NCBI RefSeq assembly: GCF_029960815.1
Contig: NZ_JASBRE010000007.1
Span: forward strand, 1-64,000
Length of the DNA: 64,000 bases
Direction of reading: 5' to 3'
Source of the DNA: Pseudomonas sp. AL03
Lineage (GTDB): Bacteria; Pseudomonadota; Gammaproteobacteria; Pseudomonadales; Pseudomonadaceae
This document shows, in pieces, positions 1 to 8,531 of the stretch (position 1 is its first letter; the number at the start of each line of letters is the position of its first letter). A program made the position numbers and the translations under genes. The notes below the pieces were generated by a model. It had not been told where the DNA came from and ran no database searches. It saw only the letters and a program-made list of their open reading frames with translations.

Positions 1-145
1 GGCAATGAGGCGGGGGGGCCTCTCTACAGACAAGGTCAGGAGCAAATCCTGCCTTCAGGAGCGATCGGCCTCCCCCAGAAACGCACTTGCTGTTGAATGA
101 ATCCTTGAGCGTAACCTCTCTCGTTGGAATCAGGGTCAACATACA

Positions 146-230
146 AGGAGCGAGGCTTGCCCGCGAAGAAGTTGACGCCGTCTCTCCTGAAAGACCGCAT
201 TATCGTTCTTCGCGGGCAAGCCTCGCTCCT
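146..230. repeat. REP doublet (inverted pair)
   Basis: Two perfect 25-bp inverted arms (146-170 and 206-230), cored on GAGGCTTGCCCGCGAAG, are separated by 35 bases. This is the dispersed extragenic palindrome typical of fluorescent Pseudomonas. The CGCGAAG ends face each other inside the pair. It lies just beyond the stop codon of the cysteine-synthase-like gene and could cap its mRNA 3' end. Confidence 0.85.
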
Positions 231-244
231 ACAAGGTCAGCAAC

Positions 245-1339
245 TTAAATGTTTGCACGGAGCACGGTGGCCGGCAGCGGCTCACCGCGCTCGACACTCG
301 CCGCCACCGCATCTATCAAACCACTCAACTCATACCCCTGAGCCTTGAGCCAATCCTGATCGTAATAGGTGGTGGCATAACGTTCGCCGCCATCACACAG
401 AATCGCCACGATCGATCCCGACTCTCCCGCCGCCGCCATCTGCCGGGCCGCCATCAAGGCGCCGATCAGGTTGGTCCCGCTCGACCCGCCAACATGGCGC
501 CCCAAACGCTGCGCCAGGTAATGCATGGCCGCCAGTGACAGGGCATCCGGCACTTTGATCATCGCATCGATCACCTTGGGCAGGAACGACGCTTCCACCC
601 GCGGCCGGCCAATGCCTTCAATCCGCGAGCCATGGTCCAGGCACAGGCTAGCGTCGCCGGTCTGGTAGTAATCGAAGAACACCGAACGCTCGGCGTCGGC
701 ACACAGTACGCGGGTGCAATGCTGGCGATAACGCACGTATCGGCCCAGCGTCGCGGTGGTGCCGCCGGTGCCGGGGCTGGAAATCAGCCAGCTCGGCTCG
801 GGGTGCAGCTCGAAGCGCATTTGCTGGAAGATCGACTCGGCGATGTTGTTGTTCGCCCGCCAGTCGGTAGCGCGTTCGGCGTAGGTGAACTGGTCGATGA
901 AATGCCCGTCGTGTTCGCGAGCCAGGCGTTCAGATTCGGCGTAAATCTGTGTCGGATCGTCGACCAGATGGCTTTTTCCGCCGTAGAAAGCAATCTGCGC
1001 GATCTTCTCCTTGGAGGTACTCGCCGGCATCACCGCAATGAACGGCAAACCCAGCATACGGGCGAAGTACGCCTCGGAAATGGCCGTCGAACCACTGGAC
1101 GCTTCAATCACCGGCGCACCGGGTTTGAGCCAGCCGTTACACAGCGCATACAAAAACAGCGAGCGCGCCAACCGATGCTTCAGGCTGCCGGTGGGATGGC
1201 TGGACTCATCCTTGAAATACAACTCGATGCCCGGAAAACCCGGCAGCGGCAAGGGGATCAGGTGGGTGTCGGCACTGCGCTGGAAGTCGGCTTCGATGAT
1301 TCGGATGGCTTCGCGGGCCCACTGTCGGTTGTCGCTCAT
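245..1339 (-). CDS. PLP-dependent cysteine synthase family protein
   Basis: A 364-residue fold-type II PLP enzyme of the O-acetylserine sulfhydrylase / cystathionine beta-synthase group. K54 in the GSLKHR segment is the expected Schiff-base lysine, the substrate loop reads EASSGSTA near residue 79, and the phosphate-gripping loop SPGTGGTTA lies near residue 190. It has no regulatory CBS domain. It is somewhat longer than CysK/CysM and lacks their exact signatures, so the sulfur donor and acceptor cannot be named. It is monocistronic, divergent from nhaA, and ends beside a REP doublet. Family membership is secure; substrate is unknown. Confidence 0.85.
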   Translation of the reverse strand: MSDNRQWAREAIRIIEADFQRSADTHLIPLPLPGFPGIELYFKDESSHPTGSLKHRLARSLFLYALCNGWLKPGAPVIEASSGSTAISEAYFARMLGLPFIAVMPASTSKEKIAQIAFYGGKSHLVDDPTQIYAESERLAREHDGHFIDQFTYAERATDWRANNNIAESIFQQMRFELHPEPSWLISSPGTGGTTATLGRYVRYRQHCTRVLCADAERSVFFDYYQTGDASLCLDHGSRIEGIGRPRVEASFLPKVIDAMIKVPDALSLAAMHYLAQRLGRHVGGSSGTNLIGALMAARQMAAAGESGSIVAILCDGGERYATTYYDQDWLKAQGYELSGLIDAVAASVERGEPLPATVLRANI

Positions 1340-1588
1340 GGTGTTTTTCTCGTCGAATCGGGCAAGAGTCGGCCTTTTCGCAAGGCTCAGTCTTCAAGCT
1401 TAGGAAAAAACCTACATCACGCACAGGTACAGCTGAGGTCCAATACGTTCGGCAACTGCTAGGCTCAGGTCCTTCCCGCTGTTCCCGCTGTCACGGCTTA
1501 TAACAAAAAAGAATATAACTTTTGTTTTAACAACTAACGGTACGGGTTAGGGTGTGCCACCTTTTGAATTCATCGATGGAGAGCGACC

Positions 1589-2776
1589 TTGCCTCTGCGT
1601 AACACGTTCACGCGTTTCTTTCAGTTGGAAGCTGCCAGCGGTCTGTTATTGATCGCTGCCGCAGCCCTGGCGTTGATCATCAACAACTCCCCGTTGTCGT
1701 GGCTTTATAACGGCCTGCTGGACACCCCCGTGGTCGCCCAGATCGGCGCGCTGAATATCGCCAAGCCTTTGTTGCTGTGGATCAACGACGGTCTGATGGC
1801 CATGTTCTTCCTCCTGATCGGCCTGGAAGTGAAGCGCGAAGTCCTTGATGGTCAACTGTCGAAACCGTCACAAATCGTCCTGCCCGGCGCGGCGGCGATT
1901 GGCGGCATGGTGGTACCGGCGCTGTTCTACTGGTTTTTGAACAGGGACAACCCGGCAGCCCTGGGCGGCTGGGCCATCCCGATGGCCACCGACATAGCCT
2001 TCGCCCTTGGCGTACTCGCCTTGCTCGGTAAACGCGTGCCGGTTTCACTGAAGCTATTCCTGATGACCCTGGCGATCATCGACGACCTCGGCGCCATCAT
2101 CGTCATCGCGATCTTCTATTCCGGCGCGCTGTCGACCCTGTCACTGGCGCTGGCCGCGGCGTGTATTGTGGCGCTTATCGCGATGAACCGGCTCGGCGTA
2201 GTCAAGCTCGGACCGTACATGATCATCGGTTTGATCCTCTGGGTCTGCGTCCTCAAGAGCGGTGTCCACGCGACACTGGCCGGTGTGACCCTGGCCTTCT
2301 GCATTCCATTGCGCACGAAAAACGCCGAACCTTCGCCACTGCTGACCCTCGAACACGCCCTGCATCCATGGGTGGCCTACGGCATCCTGCCACTGTTCGC
2401 CTTCGCCAATGCCGGCCTGTCCCTGAGTGGCGTGACCATGGAAAGCTTCACCCACCACGTGCCCATGGGCATTGCGGTTGGCCTGCTGCTGGGCAAAACC
2501 CTCGGCGTCTTCGGCCTGACCTGGCTGGCGGTGAAAATCGGCATCGCCGCCCTGCCCCAAGGCGCCAATTGGGGCCAGGTATTGGGCGTTGCGATCCTCT
2601 GTGGCATTGGTTTCACCATGAGCCTGTTTGTCGGCTCCCTGGCCTTCGTGCCCGGCGCCAGTGAATTCGCCGGGATGGATCGGATGGGGATTTTGACCGG
2701 CTCGATTCTGGCGGCATTGATTGGTTATGCGGTGACGGCGGCAGCGAGTCGCAAGCGCACTGCGCTGCAATCCTGA
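1589..2776 (+). CDS. nhaA: Na+/H+ antiporter NhaA
   Basis: A 395-residue inner-membrane antiporter that exchanges cytoplasmic Na+ (or Li+) for periplasmic protons, with about 12 hydrophobic segments. The functional core is visible: TDIAFALG near residue 133 and the paired aspartates in IIDDLGAII near residue 163, which form the ion-binding site in E. coli NhaA (388 residues). The start is TTG at 1589, chosen for the GGAGAG ribosome-binding site just upstream and the conserved N-terminus FFQLEAASG. It is preceded by a 249-base divergent intergenic region. Confidence 0.95.
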   Translation: MPLRNTFTRFFQLEAASGLLLIAAAALALIINNSPLSWLYNGLLDTPVVAQIGALNIAKPLLLWINDGLMAMFFLLIGLEVKREVLDGQLSKPSQIVLPGAAAIGGMVVPALFYWFLNRDNPAALGGWAIPMATDIAFALGVLALLGKRVPVSLKLFLMTLAIIDDLGAIIVIAIFYSGALSTLSLALAAACIVALIAMNRLGVVKLGPYMIIGLILWVCVLKSGVHATLAGVTLAFCIPLRTKNAEPSPLLTLEHALHPWVAYGILPLFAFANAGLSLSGVTMESFTHHVPMGIAVGLLLGKTLGVFGLTWLAVKIGIAALPQGANWGQVLGVAILCGIGFTMSLFVGSLAFVPGASEFAGMDRMGILTGSILAALIGYAVTAAASRKRTALQS

Positions 2777-2849
2777 GTGATAGAGAACACTCTTAGCGAC
2801 ATTCAGGATTCGTCCTACAGCCACGATTAGCCACGTTCGTTAACGTCAC

Positions 2850-2871
2850 GCAGCCCCTTTTTTGAGGGCTG
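2850..2871 (+). other. Short hairpin upstream of the bacteriocin gene
   Basis: CAGCCC and GGGCTG pair around a T-rich loop at about 2850-2871, between nhaA and the bacteriocin start. No T-tract follows, so it is a poor intrinsic terminator. It may instead be a structured part of the bacteriocin leader. I saw no LexA box or PrtN-type P-box between 2777 and 2897. Confidence 0.35.
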
Positions 2872-2897
2872 TCGACGTACGAACGCAAGGAAGATCA

Positions 2898-4121
2898 GTG
2901 GCTGGCAATAAGGACATTCCCCGGGTTCAGAATCCACCGTCAGGCGACGGGCACCACGTCACTCACCGCTTCATGACGGCCACCGAACTGGCCGAGCGCG
3001 AGGCCCGACAAAACGCTTACGACGCCATGCTCGCGAGGCAAGACGCCTTCGAGCGGAGTCGTGAGGTCGTGGCCAAAAAGCACGAAGGCGTTCGCGCGGG
3101 ATGCGTCTTTGCCAAGTCCTGCAAGCTGCCGGACGCTATCATCGACTACTCAAACCCTTCGGGAATGGTGCCCACCGACAGCCTCAAAGACTACGGAGAA
3201 GTCGCCTGGCTCGGCGCTCGCGAGGTAGACGATGCCGGGCTGCTGAATCTTGAAACCATCAGCGGCAGTACCGTCTCGCTCGGCCTTGGCCGCCTTGCAC
3301 TGAGTGCTCCGGCTCTCGCTGCTCCGGTCGCCGCAATCGGCGCTGCTGGAACCGCCGCATTGGCCACGGTAGTCGCACTGTTCTGGACGCCAAGCCTGGG
3401 CGACAGCGCGCTCTATACCGAAGACCAGTTGCGCGCCCTGAAACAGGCTCGAACCCGCGTTCGTCTTAGGGTCGAGCAACAGGCTGATGGCAGTCTCAAG
3501 GGATATGGTTTCTACACCGGCAAGAACCGCGATTGGGAAATGGTTGATGTCGTGCAGTTCAGTGTGCGCGGCAGTCAGCAGGTGGCGGATCTCGGGGATG
3601 GTGTTGAGCTGATCTGGACACCGGCCGTGGATGGTTCCGACATACTCGGGATTCCCGCGCTGGAGGCTGCGCCGCAAGCACCGCATATTTGGATTTATCC
3701 GCCGACGAAAGCGGCTGACAGCATTATCGTGAACCCGGTTTACCCGCCGGAGTACAAGGATTTCATTCTGGTATTCCCTGCGGGTTCGGAGGTGTCGCCG
3801 GTTTATATTGTGGTTAGTGTTTCTGAAAGAAAACTTCCTAACCCCGATCACGACTATCACTCCGCGCCCGAAACAGAAGAAATTACCGGATTTTCGGGCT
3901 TGAGCGCGGCGAAGAAGAAAACCCCACGACAAGGGGGCGGTGGCCTTCGAGAGCGTTGGATTGATGCCAAAGGCAGAACCATTTATGAATGGGACTCGTT
4001 GCATGGGGAGCTAGAAGCCTATCGTGCAAGCGATGGAAGTCATCTTGGCTCGTTCGATCACAAAACGGGTGAGCAAATAGATCCACCCAAGAAAAACCGC
4101 AACATTAAAAAGTATTTGTGA
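2898..4121 (+). CDS. S-type pyocin-like bacteriocin with colicin E3-type 16S rRNase domain
   Basis: A toxin of 407 residues from the GTG at 2898. That start has an AAGGAAG ribosome-binding site, whereas the in-frame TTG at 2862 lies in a hairpin with no such site. A central pyocin-S-like domain (roughly 90-310) with an alanine-rich hydrophobic stretch near residues 140-170 precedes a C-terminal domain matching the colicin E3/cloacin rRNase. Its catalytic residues align as D366, H369, E373 and R401, with the same spacing as D510, H513, E517 and R545 of colicin E3, and the end NRNIKKYL is kept. The family cuts 16S rRNA in the decoding site. The protein is short for an S-pyocin and has no obvious receptor-binding domain, so the delivery route is open. 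The immunity gene follows after 7 bases. Confidence 0.9.
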   Translation: MAGNKDIPRVQNPPSGDGHHVTHRFMTATELAEREARQNAYDAMLARQDAFERSREVVAKKHEGVRAGCVFAKSCKLPDAIIDYSNPSGMVPTDSLKDYGEVAWLGAREVDDAGLLNLETISGSTVSLGLGRLALSAPALAAPVAAIGAAGTAALATVVALFWTPSLGDSALYTEDQLRALKQARTRVRLRVEQQADGSLKGYGFYTGKNRDWEMVDVVQFSVRGSQQVADLGDGVELIWTPAVDGSDILGIPALEAAPQAPHIWIYPPTKAADSIIVNPVYPPEYKDFILVFPAGSEVSPVYIVVSVSERKLPNPDHDYHSAPETEEITGFSGLSAAKKKTPRQGGGGLRERWIDAKGRTIYEWDSLHGELEAYRASDGSHLGSFDHKTGEQIDPPKKNRNIKKYL

Positions 4122-4128
4122 GGACCAC

Positions 4129-4383
4129 ATGGGGCTGAAAGTCAGATTGGACTGGTATGACAAGGAAACGGAAATAGCGGACGGAAAGGAATACTCCGCC
4201 GACCTTGGCGATGACGGCTCAATAATCGCAGCATTAGGTTTGATGGCGGAAAGCGAGATATACGACGGAGGATTTGATGTTTTAGCGGCTTGGATTCCTG
4301 AGATTCAGCCTCTGTTCAACCATCAAATTGATAATGCCGCTTTTGACTACCAGATTGCGTTTCGATATCGGAAAGCATGGTGA
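4129..4383 (+). CDS. Colicin E3/cloacin-type immunity protein
   Basis: An acidic 84-residue protein resembling ImmE3 from end to end: it begins MGLKVRLDWYDK, continues KEYSADLGDDGS and ends with the PLFNHQID segment. Members bind the rRNase domain of the cognate colicin and block its access to the ribosome. It lies 7 bases after the toxin stop with a GAGGACC ribosome-binding site, so the two are co-transcribed. The pair ends at a strong terminator. Confidence 0.93.
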   Translation: MGLKVRLDWYDKETEIADGKEYSADLGDDGSIIAALGLMAESEIYDGGFDVLAAWIPEIQPLFNHQIDNAAFDYQIAFRYRKAW

Positions 4384-4404
4384 GAGAGCCAAATCCCCAA
4401 AAAC

Positions 4405-4444
4405 AAAAAAAACCCGACCAGTCACCTGATCGGGGTTTTCTTTT
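4405..4444. terminator. Bidirectional intrinsic terminator
   Basis: AAACCCGA-CAG pairs with CTG-TCGGGTTT around a short TCAC loop, with A-rich sequence on the left and TTTTCTTTT on the right. It closes the bacteriocin/immunity operon on the plus strand and slyB on the minus strand. Confidence 0.85.
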
Positions 4445-4456
4445 ACCCGTTCCCGC

Positions 4457-4921
4457 TTAATGCGAAACGCGGCTAGTCCCATCAACCGTAGCAATCCGCA
4501 CCCGCTCACCCACACGGAACACTTCATTCTCCTGAACCTGTTGCACGTAGGCGCGCATGCTGCCGTCGTCTTCGCGAACAGTGATTTCCACGCCTTGGGC
4601 ACGGGTCAGGCCTTCTTCGGTGGCCGAGCCGATCAGGCCGCCAGCGACGGCACCGATAACGGCAGCAACGATGCTGCCGCGACCGCCACCGATAGCGCTG
4701 CCGCCAACACCGCCAACCGCCGCACCGGCAAGGCCGCCGATCGGGGTTTTGGTGCCTTCGATTTTCACCGGACGCAGCGATTCGATGGTACCCATACGAA
4801 CCGTCTGCACCCGACGCGCTTCGTCACGGGAGTAGGAGTCACCGGTCAGGCTCGATTGGCAGCCAGTGAGCAACATCGCCATCGTGGAAAAGGAAGCAAC
4901 CAGCAGAACAGACTTACGCAT
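4457..4921 (-). CDS. slyB: SlyB-like glycine-zipper outer membrane lipoprotein
   Basis: A 154-residue lipoprotein. The signal peptide ends in the lipobox LLTGC (C21). A glycine-zipper membrane segment of the 17-kDa antigen/SlyB type lies near residues 62-100 (repeated GGxxG and AxxGG), followed by a small hydrophilic C-terminal domain. In other proteobacteria SlyB stabilises outer-membrane proteins under stress and is often PhoPQ-controlled; no PhoP box was recognised here. The start has a GGAGTTG ribosome-binding site. SlyB membership is likely, but other glycine-zipper paralogs exist in Pseudomonas. Confidence 0.82.
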   Translation of the reverse strand: MRKSVLLVASFSTMAMLLTGCQSSLTGDSYSRDEARRVQTVRMGTIESLRPVKIEGTKTPIGGLAGAAVGGVGGSAIGGGRGSIVAAVIGAVAGGLIGSATEEGLTRAQGVEITVREDDGSMRAYVQQVQENEVFRVGERVRIATVDGTSRVSH

Positions 4922-5090
4922 AGCATCAACTCCAAAGGACAGGTACTCATTAAACTCCGCAGCTTGACGCCTGTCACGGCCTTGCCCGGATAAAATTGGT
5001 TTGATTCAGGCCCGGTACAGGGCGCTACCACGAACTTGACACACAGTAGCGGCAAATTCCGCAATCTGCGCCACTCAACCAAGGATTTTC

Positions 5091-5327
5091 ATGGATTACT
5101 TCATCATTGTCGTCGCCACCGTCGCCGGTCTGTACTTCCACGGGTGGTTATACGTGCGGATCAAACGCTGGATGGACCGCGATCTGGCGTTGGCGCTGGC
5201 GGGTAAAGACGAGCAGAAAAAGACTTTCATGCTCCAGCAACTGGCGAACGCTCAAGCGCAGCAGATCAAGCGCCGAGACCTGCCCCAGTGGCTTGAAGCC
5301 GCTGCGGCAGGCTATCCCGATCGGTAG
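5091..5327 (+). CDS. Small single-pass membrane protein of unknown function
   Basis: 78 residues: one N-terminal hydrophobic helix (about residues 3-22), then a basic/amphipathic cytoplasmic tail rich in Q, K and R that includes LQQLANAQAQQIKRRDLPQWL. An AAGGATTTTC ribosome-binding site precedes the ATG. It lies convergent to pdxH with 5 bases between the stops. I do not recognise a named family and infer no function beyond membrane anchoring. Confidence 0.72.
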   Translation: MDYFIIVVATVAGLYFHGWLYVRIKRWMDRDLALALAGKDEQKKTFMLQQLANAQAQQIKRRDLPQWLEAAAAGYPDR

Positions 5328-5332
5328 ACTGC

Positions 5333-5980
5333 TTAGGGTGCCAGACGTTCAAAAATCCAGTTGGCGCCCTGCAAACGGTAGTTGAGGCGATCGTGCAGGC
5401 GGCTCGGACGGCCCTGCCAGAACTCGATGCGCTCCGGTAACAAGCGATAACCGCCCCAATGCTCAGGGCAATGAGGTTGCGTGTCGCTGAAACGTTGCTC
5501 GGTGTTCTTGAGCAACGCTTCCAGTTCGGCGCGATCGGCGATCACCCGGCTCTGAGGCGAAGCCCAGGCACCGAGACGGCTGCCCAGTGGACGGACCTGA
5601 AAATAGGCGTCGGACTCTTCAGGCGTGACTTTCACCACTCGCCCTTCGATGCGCACCTGGCGCTCAAGGGCCGGCCAGAAAAAGGTCATGGCCGCGAACG
5701 GGTTCGCGGCCAGATGCTGGCCCTTGGCGCTGTCGTAGTTGGTGAAAAAAGTGAAGCCCTGCTCGTCCAGCCCCTTGAGCAGCAGAATGCGGCAGTGCGG
5801 CCGACCGTCCTGATCGACGGTGGCCAGGGTCATGGCATTAGCCTCTACCGGGGGTTGCTCGGTTTTCACCGCGTCGGCAAACCACTGATGGAACAGCCCG
5901 AACGGCTCGGCCGGGGCTTGTGCCTCGGTCAGGCCATCACGGGTGTAGTCTCGACGCATATCAGCCAGGCCCTGGGTCAT
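5333..5980 (-). CDS. pdxH: Pyridoxamine 5'-phosphate oxidase
   Basis: A 215-residue FMN enzyme that oxidises pyridoxine- or pyridoxamine-5'-phosphate to pyridoxal phosphate, the last step of vitamin B6 synthesis and salvage. Family hallmarks are the FMN-binding [12 protein letters not shown] and [11 protein letters not shown] segments, RIEGRVVKV in the middle, and a C-terminal block ending [17 protein letters not shown]. Length is normal for the family (about 215-218). An AAAGGA site precedes the ATG. The OmpA-like lipoprotein gene lies 24 bases upstream on the same strand. Confidence 0.97.
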   Translation of the reverse strand: MTQGLADMRRDYTRDGLTEAQAPAEPFGLFHQWFADAVKTEQPPVEANAMTLATVDQDGRPHCRILLLKGLDEQGFTFFTNYDSAKGQHLAANPFAAMTFFWPALERQVRIEGRVVKVTPEESDAYFQVRPLGSRLGAWASPQSRVIADRAELEALLKNTEQRFSDTQPHCPEHWGGYRLLPERIEFWQGRPSRLHDRLNYRLQGANWIFERLAP

Positions 5981-6004
5981 GGCGCATTCCTTTTAGTTAA
6001 CGAA

Positions 6005-7132
6005 TCACTTCTTTGTCGCGTCGGCGTCGGCAGCAGCGGCGGTGGCTTTTTTCGGGTCGACAGCGGCTTTGGCCGGAGCGGTCTTTTTCGCCGGAGTCGC
6101 GGTTTTAGCTGGCGCTTTCTTGGCGGCGGCTTTCTTGGCCGGGGCCTTTTTCGCGGCAGGTACAGCTGCTTTCTTGCCGGCCGGTGCAGGAGTAACAGGC
6201 TTGACCACTGGCTTGATGTCCTGGCCAGCAACCATCTTCACTGGCGCCGGGGCCGGCATGTTGTACTTGCTCAGCAACGCAACCATGGTGTTTTGCGGGG
6301 TCACCAGCAGTTCCACTCGACGGTTCAAGGCACGGCCTTCATTGCTGTCGTTGGCAGCACGCGGGGCTTCGCCACCCATACCGCGCAGCATCAGACGATC
6401 ACGCTGCAGACCGCTGAGGCGGAAAATCGCCGCCACGGCCTGGGCACGCTCCTGGCTCAGTTTCACGTTGGCCGGTGCGGCGCCCGACGTATCACTGTGG
6501 CCGAGCACCAGCACGGCGGTCTTTGGATCAACTTCAAGGATTTTCGCGACGCGAGTGAATGGGCCGAGGGTCACCGGCAGCAGCATGGCCGGACGGTCAG
6601 GGTTGAACGAGCCTTCTACCGGCGCGGTCACCACCAAGACGTTTTCACGGCGCTCGAGTTGCAGATGGCTGCCCTTGATCGCTTCGCGCAGACGCGGTTC
6701 GTAGTCATCGAGCCAGGCCTGGGTGACTTTCGGATCAGGCATCGGTACGACTTTGGCAGTGCTTTGCTCTTTACCGCCGAACGGCCACCACCATTTGCCA
6801 CCGGCGTCGGCCTCAGCCTTGGTCACAGCGGCAGGTTTAGCTTCAGGTTTTACCTCTGGTTTCACTTCTGGCTTGGCCGGGGTCTTGTCGGCAGCATCAT
6901 CGGAGCCGAACGGCCAGTACCAGTGGCTGGAGCTTTCAGTCTTGGCTACCGGAGCCGTCGCGGCAGGCTTCAGGGGTGCGGGAGCCTTAGCCGGAGCCGG
7001 GTCTTTAGCGGCGACTTTGTCGGAGGAACCGAACGGCCACCAGCTGCTGCCATCCGAGTCATTTTGTGGAGTTTGTGCGCATCCGGTAATAGCGAAGCAC
7101 AGGGCCAAAGCGAGAGTTTTATTGGAAGACAT
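6005..7132 (-). CDS. OmpA-family lipoprotein with WPFG repeats and a Lys/Ala/Pro tail
   Basis: 375 residues with lipobox ITGC (C18). An extended Pro/Ala/Lys linker carries three aromatic motifs: WWPFG (31-35), WYWPFG (71-76) and WWWPFG (114-119). Then comes an OmpA-like peptidoglycan-binding domain (about 150-285, with GHSDTSG and NRRVELL), and a C-terminal tail of about 60 residues built from AKKAPAKK-type repeats like histone H1 or AlgP. It probably links the outer membrane to peptidoglycan. The tail is odd for an envelope protein and may bind polyanions. It precedes pdxH on the same strand. Confidence 0.85.
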   Translation of the reverse strand: MSSNKTLALALCFAITGCAQTPQNDSDGSSWWPFGSSDKVAAKDPAPAKAPAPLKPAATAPVAKTESSSHWYWPFGSDDAADKTPAKPEVKPEVKPEAKPAAVTKAEADAGGKWWWPFGGKEQSTAKVVPMPDPKVTQAWLDDYEPRLREAIKGSHLQLERRENVLVVTAPVEGSFNPDRPAMLLPVTLGPFTRVAKILEVDPKTAVLVLGHSDTSGAAPANVKLSQERAQAVAAIFRLSGLQRDRLMLRGMGGEAPRAANDSNEGRALNRRVELLVTPQNTMVALLSKYNMPAPAPVKMVAGQDIKPVVKPVTPAPAGKKAAVPAAKKAPAKKAAAKKAPAKTATPAKKTAPAKAAVDPKKATAAAADADATKK

Positions 7133-7245
7133 TGGATATCCACAAAATGAAATATTGAAATATCAGGCCGGATTGGCCCGGATAAACAGACGCTTGGAAA
7201 CCATAAAGGCCTTGGGGTTCCGGCCCTGGAACCCCTGAGCGCGAT

Positions 7246-8391
7246 TTACAGACAAGTGGCCAGTGCCCGCACAAGCTTTTGCGCGCGCGGATCCATCAAG
7301 ACGTACGGCCCTAAGGTATTTGTCACAAAGCCGAAAGCCACATCGTGTTCTGGGTCAGCAAAGCCGATGGAACCGCCGGCACCCGGATGGCCGAACGCAC
7401 GAGGGCCGAGGCCGTAGGTGGCGTTGGGGACGTCCGGTTGATCGAGCATGCAACCCAGGCCGAAACGGGTCCGGGTCAGTAAAGTCTTGTCCTCGCCGAG
7501 GCTGTGTTCGCGCGTCAGTTCGTCGAGCATTTCGCTTTCCAGCAAGCTGCCATCGAGCAGACCGGCATAGAACCCGGCCAGGCTGCGGGCATTGCCGTGG
7601 CCATTGGCAGCCGGCTGCTGCATGCGTCGCCACTCGGGTTTGTTGGTGCTGGTCATGATCGACGGCGGGTTAGTGAACGCCCTCGTGGTCATGGCCGTCG
7701 GCTCGCGCATAGTCACTTGCAGCAAGCGCTGGGCGGCGGCGTCGCCGACATTGCCCTTGACACGGGCGATGTGCGCCACGCGATGGAACTCTTCATCCGC
7801 CAGACCGACGTGGAAATCCAGCCCCAAAGGCTTCGCGACCCGTGCCACGATGGACTCACCCGGACCACGACCGTCGGCACGACGCAGCAACTCGCCGACC
7901 AGCCAGCCGTAGGTGATCGCGGCGTAACCGTGACCGGTTCCCGGCGTCCACCACGGTTCTTCGGCGGCCAAAGCGTCAACCATGGTTTGCCAGTCATAAA
8001 GGGCTTCCGGGGCCAGCAGCTCACGCACCGCCGGAAGACCGGCCTGATGGCAGAGCAATTGACGCAAGGTGACCGACTCTTTGCCAGCAGCGGCGAACGC
8101 CGGCCAGTAGCGAGCAACCGGGGCATCCAGTTGCAGTTTGCCTTCGGCCACCAGTTGCAGGGCGGTCACAGCGGTAAAGGTCTTGGTGCAGGAAAACAGG
8201 TTGGCGATGGTGTCGCTGTGCCAGGCTTCAGCGCCATCCTTATCGGCGCTACCGGCCCAAAGGTCGACCACGGTTTCACCGCCGATCTGGATGCACAGCG
8301 CTGCGCCACGTTCCTGAGGATCGTCGAACAGCGCCGCGAAAGCCTCACGCACCGCTTCGAACTTCAGCTCGTAAAAACCCTGAATCTGCAC
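7246..8391 (-). CDS. Serine hydrolase of the class C beta-lactamase / EstB esterase family
   Basis: 381 residues with no signal peptide. The nucleophile motif is S67-C-T-K70 (SxxK), and a tyrosine-containing segment YAAITYGWLVGELLRR near residue 160 fits the second family motif (YxN/YxS region). The C-terminal GHPGAGGSIGFADP contains the HxG-type third motif. Such cytoplasmic members are usually esterases or transesterases (EstB/LovD-like) rather than antibiotic-hydrolysing enzymes. The start is GTG with GGGGAG upstream. Substrate cannot be inferred. Confidence 0.85.
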   Translation of the reverse strand: MQIQGFYELKFEAVREAFAALFDDPQERGAALCIQIGGETVVDLWAGSADKDGAEAWHSDTIANLFSCTKTFTAVTALQLVAEGKLQLDAPVARYWPAFAAAGKESVTLRQLLCHQAGLPAVRELLAPEALYDWQTMVDALAAEEPWWTPGTGHGYAAITYGWLVGELLRRADGRGPGESIVARVAKPLGLDFHVGLADEEFHRVAHIARVKGNVGDAAAQRLLQVTMREPTAMTTRAFTNPPSIMTSTNKPEWRRMQQPAANGHGNARSLAGFYAGLLDGSLLESEMLDELTREHSLGEDKTLLTRTRFGLGCMLDQPDVPNATYGLGPRAFGHPGAGGSIGFADPEHDVAFGFVTNTLGPYVLMDPRAQKLVRALATCL

Positions 8392-8531
8392 CTCGCAACT
8401 CCCCTGGATAATGTTCTACAACGTGGCCCGCATTGTTCCAGCCCTAGAAGGTTTTGGGAACTGTGGCGGGCCGGGTGGTCGCCATACAGCCCGGCGAAAA
8501 ACACTTAGAAAATCAACGTACCTGTCAGCAC

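Noticed and set aside
2862..2897. TTG start for the bacteriocin, 12 codons earlier
   Set aside because: Lies in a hairpin with no ribosome-binding site; the GTG at 2898 has AAGGAAG at good spacing.
5459..7150. A 563-codon plus-strand open frame
   Set aside because: Covers pdxH and the OmpA-like gene in antisense; both real genes have strong family signatures.
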